Below, in pieces: positions 7,411 through 12,566 of a stretch of DNA of 12,566 nucleotides. The notes beneath the pieces were generated by a model, which had not been told where the DNA came from, did not search any database, and saw only the letters and a program-made list of their open reading frames with translations. Source of the DNA: Lichenicola sp964249735 (GTDB lineage Bacteria > Pseudomonadota > Alphaproteobacteria > Acetobacterales > Acetobacteraceae). The translations under genes were made by a program, and so were the position numbers. The stretch lies in assembly GCA_964249735.1 (NCBI GenBank), contig CAXUDP010000107.1:1-12566 (forward strand), read 5' to 3'. Numbering within the stretch: the stretch's first letter is position 1; every line of letters starts with the position of its first letter.

Positions 7411-8489
7411 GTATCATCCGGTCCTGAAACAGCCTGCCGGATCGCGCCATGTTCCGGCATCGTCGCGTCCGCCGCCTGACGAAACCGTCCACCCGGCACG
7501 CCGTGCGGCCATGAGGTGGCCACCACCTGCTGCACCCGGGCCTGCTCGGGTCCCCGCCGCGCGGCGGCCTCCAGGCGATCCAGCGCCTCCGGCGAGCCGC
7601 GCAGCAGCGCCTCGACACGCCCGTCGGACAGGTTGCGCACCCAGCCTTCCACCCCGGCGGCGCGCGCCTCCGCCTGCAGCCAGACGCGATAGCCGACCCC
7701 CTGCACCCGCCCGTCGACCAGCCAGTGCCGTGCGACCGGTTCGGCCATCCCGCTGTTCCCCCCATCCTGTTCCCGGTCCGACAGGGCGATGAAGCGGACA
7801 GCGTCCTCGACCTCCTGTCCGAGCAGCCCGTGCCGGGCTTCGGCCTCGCGGTCGGCCCCCCAGCGCGACGCCTGGTCGAGCTCGTCGAGCAGTGCCAGCC
7901 GGATCGCATCGGGCGGCGACAGTACCCCCTCCGCCAGCGCCAGGGCGAGCACCAGGCTGCCCAGGATCGGGACCAGCACGCCGAGCCCGGTCAGCACCGC
8001 ATCCTCCTGCGCCGTCAGCACCCGGGCCATCGCCATCCGGGCCTCCTCCGGCTGCGACACCGGCATCACCCCCTCGGTAACCCCCAGCTGTATGCCGTAC
8101 CGCACGGCACACCAGTGCAACCATGGCTGCCACTCCGCCTGCTGCCGCGCCCGCAGCTCCACCGGATGCGTCGCCCGGTAGCAAAGCAGCTCGCCCTCGA
8201 CGTAGCCGAGCAGGCTCGCCACCACTGCCTCCCGGTCCGGCGAAACCCGCTCCTGCAGCGTGGCCGCGAGCCTGGTCATCGGCAGCGCGTCCGGCGCGAT
8301 CACGCCTGACGTGCCGGTCCCTGCCCTATCCCATTCCGCCGCCACCACATCTGCCAGCGCCGGCGAGCCGATCCGCAGCCGCGTCCCGCCGGGAAGACGC
8401 AGCGGCTGCGTGTCCAGCATGATCACGAACCCGTCGCCATCGGCCGCCGCCGTCGCCCTGCTCCACACCCGCCGCACCGGTGCCTTCAC
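7407..8489 (-). CDS. ATP12-type F1-ATPase assembly chaperone fused to acylphosphatase
   Basis: This 360-residue protein joins two families. Residues 1 to about 237 match the ATP12 chaperone, which binds the F1 alpha subunit before ring assembly: RRVWSRATAAADGDGFVIML at the start, LPMTRLAATLQERV at 69-82, LLGYVEGELLCYRA at 93-106, and HWCAVRYGIQLGVTEGVMPV at 125-144. After a short polar linker (SDREQDGGNSG, 237-247) comes an acylphosphatase domain (248 to about 340). Its loop GRVQGVGYR places catalytic arginine R268, and GWVRNLSDG places catalytic asparagine N286. No stop separates the parts. ATG 7748 (M248) could start a free acylphosphatase; a run of six G lies nine bases upstream. The fusion starts at GTG 8489, overlapping the asmA stop as GTGA. 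Domain calls are firm; whether the product stays fused is inference. Confidence 0.88.
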   Translation of the reverse strand: MKAPVRRVWSRATAAADGDGFVIMLDTQPLRLPGGTRLRIGSPALADVVAAEWDRAGTGTSGVIAPDALPMTRLAATLQERVSPDREAVVASLLGYVEGELLCYRATHPVELRARQQAEWQPWLHWCAVRYGIQLGVTEGVMPVSQPEEARMAMARVLTAQEDAVLTGLGVLVPILGSLVLALALAEGVLSPPDAIRLALLDELDQASRWGADREAEARHGLLGQEVEDAVRFIALSDREQDGGNSGMAEPVARHWLVDGRVQGVGYRVWLQAEARAAGVEGWVRNLSDGRVEALLRGSPEALDRLEAAARRGPEQARVQQVVATSWPHGVPGGRFRQAADATMPEHGAIRQAVSGPDDT

Positions 8490-10990
8490 CGGAACAACCC
8501 GAGGCCGCGCAGGATGTCGATCGGCTTCGGCGACTTGCGCGGCCGGTCGAGAGCCATCGGACCCGGCTGCGGTCCCGGCGCGCCGAACCGTGCCGCCTGC
8601 AGGGCCGGCCCGCACAGGTCCGGCGCCGGCCCGCCCGACCCGATGGTCAGCGCGAACCGCCCTCCCGGCGCCGCCGGATCGAGCGCCGGCGCCGGCGTGT
8701 CCAGGGTGCCGCCGACATGCACCGGCAGCGACGCGCCGCCCGCCCCGAGCGACACTCGCGGCAGCAGGTGCAGGTCGAGCCGCCCGTCGCGAAGCCCGAC
8801 CGTACCGTGGCCCTGCACGTCCAGCCGGCTGGTCTGCAACGCCAGCGACGACAGCGTGGCGACGCCGTCCTGCACCTGCGCCGGCAACGCCAGGCAGCGC
8901 ACCGCCGTCCGCCCTCCGTCCGGCAATCCGACCGGCCGACCGACGATCCGCGACAACAGGGCGTTGGCGATCGACCCGTCCACCAGCGACGCGCCGGCCC
9001 GTCCGGTCAGGCTCGCGCGCAGTGCCTCCACCGTGTCGCCGGTCCCGTGCAGTTCGCCCACCAGCTCGACGGCGCCGGCCACGGCCGGCATCAGCCCGGC
9101 CAGGGACGCCACCGTCTCCGCCGGAACCAGGGACGGGTCCACCTTCAAGGCGACGCTGCGCGCCGACGCGTCGGCATCGAGCCGTCCCGCGATCGGTCCC
9201 GCCGGCCCGGCCACCGAGAACGGCGCCAGCGTCAGCCTGCCGTCCTGCACCGCGACCTGCGCCGACAGGTCGCGATAGAGGGCACCGCCGAGGCGCACCT
9301 CCTGCGCATCGAGCCGGATTGCCAGGTCCGCCAGCCGAAGCGCCGCGAACGGCACCACCTCGCCTCGCGCCGGCGGAGGCGTCGGCTGCCGCCCCGAGCC
9401 GACCAGCCCCGGAGCGGCCGGCCCCGGAGCGGCTGGTCCCGGAGCGGCTGGCGCCGCGCTCCCTGCGTCCGGCCGCCCGCCGACCCATCCGGCGCGCAGC
9501 GCGTCCAGGTCGACATGGGCGGATCGGATCGCCGCCGTGACCACCGGGTGTGCCGCCACCTGCACCGTCGCCGTTCCGGCCAGCCCGAGCTCGTGCGACT
9601 CCAGGCGCAGCTCCGACACCGAGTAGCGGCTCCCTGCACCGCTTCCTGGCCCGACCTGCAGCCGCGTCGACAGCACCAGCTGCGTCAGCGCCGGTCCCAC
9701 CCCCAGCACGCGCTGCAGCGCCGGCGCCTGCACCGCCAGGTGCAGGTCCGACCTCGCCCGTCCGGCGGTTCCCCCGACCTGCGCCCGGGCATCGCCGAGC
9801 GACAGCTCCAGCGATACCGGCACCGCCTCGGCGCCGGCCTGCCATCCTGACAAGGTGCCAGCACTGCCGTGCAGCGCCATGTCCTGCCCGCGCCACGTCC
9901 CGTCCAGAGCCAGTGCCAGCTTCGCGCCCGGAGCTGCCGCCTCCAGCGACAGCGAGCGTGCCGACAGGGTCCGCATCCCTGGCCAACGCAGCAGCGCCCC
10001 GGCCGCGAACGCTCCCGTGCGCAGGCTCACCGACTGCAGCACCGGACGACTACCCCCACCGTCCTGCACCCGCGTCCGCAGCGACACCCGGTCGGCCCCC
10101 GGCAGCCCCGCATGCGGGAACAGCGTATCCAGCGCCGCCAGCTGCGACGCCTGCGCCGCGACGTCGAGCACGTAGCCGCGGCCCCGCGCCGGATCCGCCA
10201 CCGTGCCTGCGACCGTCAGCCGGGCCACCTCCCGACCCGCTGCCTGTTCCCGCGCCGACAGCCTGACCGGCCACGGAACCCCGGCCGGACCCGACGCCGC
10301 CAGACGCGCAAGCGCCCCGGTGGCCAGCTCGGCCTCGAACCCGGCGCCGCGGTGGCTGCCGGCCAGCGTCATCGACGGGTCGCTGCCGGCAAGCCCGCTG
10401 CCGTCCAGCCGGTCCAGCGCCACCTCGCCGGACCAGCCCTTCAGCGCGTCGCGCCAGCGGAGCGTGCCGTCGCGCAGCCGCACGCTGCCGACCTCGATCT
10501 GCCAGCGCACCCCGCCGCCGCCGGAAGACGAACCGGCATCGGGTGACACCTGCCTGTGCATCTGCCAGTTGGCGGTCCCGTCCGCGTCGCGCTGCAGCAG
10601 CAGGTCCGGCCGGACCAGGGTCACCCCTTCGAGCCGGACCACATGGTGCAGCAGCGGCAGCAGCGCCAGATGCGCGGTCACCGACGCGGCGGTCAGCATC
10701 TCCCGCCGGCCATGGCCCGGCCAGTTGGCGAACGCGACGCCATCCGCCTGCACCGTCGGCACCGGCAGCAGCCTGACATGCAGCGCGTCCAGGGTGAGCA
10801 CCCGGCCGGTCTGCCGCAGCACCTCCCGCTCCACCCGCAGCCGAAGCCCTTCCTGGTCCAGCCGCCGCTGCGCCACCAGCCCCGCGCCGACCAGCAGCAG
10901 CGCCGCCAGTAACCCCAGCACCAGCACCGCCCCGATCAGGCTGCGCAACGGACCACGCTGCCGCCGCGCCGGCTGCATCGTCGCCGCCAT
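8486..10990 (-). CDS. AsmA-family envelope protein
   Basis: This is an 834-residue member of the AsmA/TamB-like group, large inner-membrane-anchored periplasmic proteins linked in studied bacteria to phospholipid movement and outer-membrane homeostasis. An N-terminal membrane anchor lies at about 16-40. The following RLRVEREVLRQTGRVLTLD and LEGVTLVRPDLLLQRDADG segments are typical of the AsmA N-terminal domain. The rest is long, beta-rich and Gly/Ala-rich, with a C-terminal ASLTGRAGASLVDGSIAN stretch that recurs in the family. A PAAPG linker at 514-528 divides the protein. ATG 10990 lies six bases after the pseudouridine-synthase stop, with GGAG ten bases upstream; ATG 10978 is an alternative. 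It is coupled to the downstream chaperone gene by GTGA. Family assignment is confident, exact role unknown. Confidence 0.85.
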   Translation of the reverse strand: MAATMQPARRQRGPLRSLIGAVLVLGLLAALLLVGAGLVAQRRLDQEGLRLRVEREVLRQTGRVLTLDALHVRLLPVPTVQADGVAFANWPGHGRREMLTAASVTAHLALLPLLHHVVRLEGVTLVRPDLLLQRDADGTANWQMHRQVSPDAGSSSGGGGVRWQIEVGSVRLRDGTLRWRDALKGWSGEVALDRLDGSGLAGSDPSMTLAGSHRGAGFEAELATGALARLAASGPAGVPWPVRLSAREQAAGREVARLTVAGTVADPARGRGYVLDVAAQASQLAALDTLFPHAGLPGADRVSLRTRVQDGGGSRPVLQSVSLRTGAFAAGALLRWPGMRTLSARSLSLEAAAPGAKLALALDGTWRGQDMALHGSAGTLSGWQAGAEAVPVSLELSLGDARAQVGGTAGRARSDLHLAVQAPALQRVLGVGPALTQLVLSTRLQVGPGSGAGSRYSVSELRLESHELGLAGTATVQVAAHPVVTAAIRSAHVDLDALRAGWVGGRPDAGSAAPAAPGPAAPGPAAPGLVGSGRQPTPPPARGEVVPFAALRLADLAIRLDAQEVRLGGALYRDLSAQVAVQDGRLTLAPFSVAGPAGPIAGRLDADASARSVALKVDPSLVPAETVASLAGLMPAVAGAVELVGELHGTGDTVEALRASLTGRAGASLVDGSIANALLSRIVGRPVGLPDGGRTAVRCLALPAQVQDGVATLSSLALQTSRLDVQGHGTVGLRDGRLDLHLLPRVSLGAGGASLPVHVGGTLDTPAPALDPAAPGGRFALTIGSGGPAPDLCGPALQAARFGAPGPQPGPMALDRPRKSPKPIDILRGLGLFR
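9407..9451 (+). repeat. Three tandem 15-base units inside asmA
   Basis: The units at 9407-9421, 9422-9436 and 9437-9451 differ at only one or two bases; the middle one reads CCCCGGAGCGGCTGG. In the minus-strand gene they encode PAAPG three times (residues 514-528). The unit keeps the reading frame, so copy number could vary without damage. It looks like a flexible linker made by local duplication. Confidence 0.9.
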
Positions 10991-10996
10991 CCCGGT

Positions 10997-11968
10997 TCAG
11001 CTCCGCCTGGCGGGACGCGTGGATCCTGCCTCGAAGCCGAGGGTGCGGAACGTGTCCTTCATGTGCGGCGGCAGCTCGGCCGCGACGAGAAGCCGGCCAC
11101 CGGCCGGGTGCGGCAGGTCGAGCGCGCGGGCGTGCAGGTGCAGCTGGTCGGGAAACCCGTCCAGGTGCGCCGCCTCGCCGCCGTATTTCGGATCGCCCAG
11201 GATCGGCGTGCCGAGCGCCTCGCAATGCACACGCAGCTGGTGGGTTCGCCCGGTCAGCGGCGACAGCTCCAGCCAGGACATCTTCCGTGCCGCCGCATCC
11301 TTTACCGCGTACTCCGTCAGGGCGTGCGCCGAGTCCTCCTCGTCCCGCTCCGCCGCGACCGTCAGCGATCCGGGTCCGCTCCCGAGCCGTGCCAGGGGCA
11401 GGTCAATCACCCCTTCCGCCGGGCTCGGCCGTCCCACCACCACCGCCCAATAGCTTTTCCGCACGTCGCGGCTGCGGAACGACGCCGCCAGCTTGCCCGC
11501 CACCCCCGGCGTGCGCGCCAGCAGCAGCAGCCCGGAAGTGTCGCGGTCGATCCGGTGCACCAGGCGCGGCCGGTGCTCGCTGCCATCGCGCAGCGCGTCC
11601 AGCATGCCGTCCACGTGACGCGTGATCCCTGGGCCGCCCTGCACCGGAAGCCCGGCCGGCTTGTTCAGCACGATCACCTGCTCGTCGCGATAGATCACCA
11701 TGCGCTCGAGCTCGGCGGCGTCGCGCGAATCGACCGCCTGTGCGACCGGTGCCGGCCTGGACGCCTTGGGGATCGGCGGCACACGCACCGACTGCCCCGG
11801 CATCAGCCGGGTCGAGGCCTCCACCTTTCTGCCGTCGACCTTGACCTGGCCGGTGCGGCACAGCTTCTGCAACGCCCCCTGGGTGAGGTGCGGATAATGA
11901 CGACGGAACCAGCGATCCAGGCGGATCTCGGCTTCGTCGGCGGACACGGGAAGGATGACGACGCTCAT
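10997..11968 (-). CDS. RluA-family 23S rRNA pseudouridine synthase (RluC-like)
   Basis: This 323-residue enzyme isomerises uridine to pseudouridine in RNA, most likely 23S rRNA. An S4 RNA-binding domain occupies about 15-65 (IRLDRWFRRHYPHLTQGALQ, CRTGQVKVDG). The catalytic domain follows: YRDEQVIVLNKPAGLPVQGG at 93-112, HRIDRDTSG at 138-146 with the catalytic aspartate D141, and GRTHQLRVH at 240-248. The ATG at 11968 overlaps the rarA stop as ATGA, with GAGGGA about 12 bases upstream. The S4 domain and length fit RluC or RluD; the two cannot be told apart by eye, so I give no symbol. It ends six bases before asmA. Confidence 0.92.
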   Translation of the reverse strand: MSVVILPVSADEAEIRLDRWFRRHYPHLTQGALQKLCRTGQVKVDGRKVEASTRLMPGQSVRVPPIPKASRPAPVAQAVDSRDAAELERMVIYRDEQVIVLNKPAGLPVQGGPGITRHVDGMLDALRDGSEHRPRLVHRIDRDTSGLLLLARTPGVAGKLAASFRSRDVRKSYWAVVVGRPSPAEGVIDLPLARLGSGPGSLTVAAERDEEDSAHALTEYAVKDAAARKMSWLELSPLTGRTHQLRVHCEALGTPILGDPKYGGEAAHLDGFPDQLHLHARALDLPHPAGGRLLVAAELPPHMKDTFRTLGFEAGSTRPARRS

Positions 11969-12566
11969 GACCGGTCGCTGTCCCTCAGCCGCGCCCAGCT
12001 GTCCAGCCTGTGCGCGATCTCGCGCTCGTGCCCGCGACCGGTCGGGCGGTAGAACCGCTCGCGCGCCATGCCATCCGGGAAATAGTCCTGGCCGGAGAAG
12101 CCGTCGGCGGAGTCGTGGTCGTACTCGTATCCCTTGCCGTAGCCGATCTCCTTCATCAGCCGGGTCGGTGCGTTCAGGACGTGCGCCGGCGGAGGGAGGC
12201 TGCCGGTCGCCCTCGCCGTTTGCATCGCTGCCTTGTAGGCCACGTAGACCGCGTTCGATTTCGGCGCCGTGCCCAGGTAGGCCACCAGCTGCGCCAGGGC
12301 CAGCTCGCCCTCCGGACTGCCGAGCCGCTCGAAGGTTTCCCACGCCGCGATCGCCTGCGGCAGCGCCTGCGGGTCCGCCAAGCCCACGTCCTCGGCAGCG
12401 AACCGCGTCAGCCGGCGCGCGATGAAGCGAGGATCCTCGCCCCCGGCCAGCATCCGCGCGAACCAGTACAGCGCCGCGTCCGGATCCGAGCCGCGCAGCG
12501 ACTTGTGCAACGCGGAGATGAGGTTGTAGTGCTCCTCGCGGTCCTTGTCGTAGAGCGCCGCCCGCT
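11965..12566 (-). CDS. rarA: RarA/MgsA, replication-associated AAA+ ATPase (C-terminal part only)
   Basis: RarA acts at stalled replication forks and on single-stranded DNA gaps, as a clamp-loader-like tetramer. Only about 199 C-terminal residues are in the window; the ATPase domain lies off the right edge. The visible part holds the family's conserved C-terminal region: LISALHKSLRGSDPDAALYW, then MLAGGEDPRFIARRLTRFAA, EDVGLADPQAL, and near the end LMKEIGYGKGYEYDHD and GQDYFPDGM. These motifs are highly characteristic. It is upstream of and coupled by ATGA to the pseudouridine-synthase gene. The reading frame is open to base 12566. Confidence 0.93.
   Translation of the reverse strand, partial: RAALYDKDREEHYNLISALHKSLRGSDPDAALYWFARMLAGGEDPRFIARRLTRFAAEDVGLADPQALPQAIAAWETFERLGSPEGELALAQLVAYLGTAPKSNAVYVAYKAAMQTARATGSLPPPAHVLNAPTRLMKEIGYGKGYEYDHDSADGFSGQDYFPDGMARERFYRPTGRGHEREIAHRLDSWARLRDSDRS

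Noticed and set aside
8260..9850. Long plus-strand frames opposite asmA
   Set aside because: Arg/Pro/Ala-rich antisense translations without recognisable motifs; shadows of the 834-residue gene.
8490..9986. Upstream extension of the ATP12 frame to 859 residues
   Set aside because: The extra part overlaps the AsmA gene in another frame and is Gly/Ala/Arg-rich low-complexity sequence; GTG 8489 gives the normal ATP12 N-terminus.
11969..12343. Upstream extension of the pseudouridine-synthase frame
   Set aside because: It overlaps the conserved C-terminus of RarA; ATG 11968 with the ATGA overlap fits the family N-terminus.

Overview
The window is very GC-rich, densely coded DNA from an alphaproteobacterium. 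Three things point there: a fused ispDF gene, a dusB(nifR3)-ntrB-ntrC operon divergent from it, and an ATP12-type F1-ATPase assembly chaperone, a family of alphaproteobacteria and mitochondria. Rhodospirillales/Acetobacteraceae is my best guess; this is inference, not a search result.

Region 1 (1-3612, minus strand): a nitrogen-control operon read dusB -> ntrB -> ntrC. It encodes a tRNA-dihydrouridine synthase, the NtrB sensor kinase and the sigma-54 activator NtrC, whose C-terminus lies off the left edge. Region 2 (3613-4882): a short divergent spacer, then ispDF on the plus strand, the only plus-strand gene, for two steps of the MEP isoprenoid pathway. Its IspD half has replaced residues expected to be catalytic, while its IspF half looks intact.

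Region 3 (4883-12566, minus strand): a long run of tightly packed genes. In transcription order: rarA (C-terminus only), an RluA-family pseudouridine synthase, a large AsmA-family envelope protein, an ATP12 chaperone fused in frame to an acylphosphatase, a 76-residue tail-anchored small protein, a nitroreductase, an unrecognised four-helix membrane protein, and two small reading frames each broken near a run of five G. The last ends base-to-base against the ispDF stop codon. Six start codons overlap the preceding stop by four bases (ATGA or GTGA), so translational coupling is common here.

Most of this is core housekeeping. The unusual points are the substituted IspD active site, the ATP12-acylphosphatase fusion, and the unrecognised membrane cassette with its homopolymer frameshifts. 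I see no tRNA, rRNA, CRISPR array or insertion sequence, and no intergenic stretch over 300 bases.
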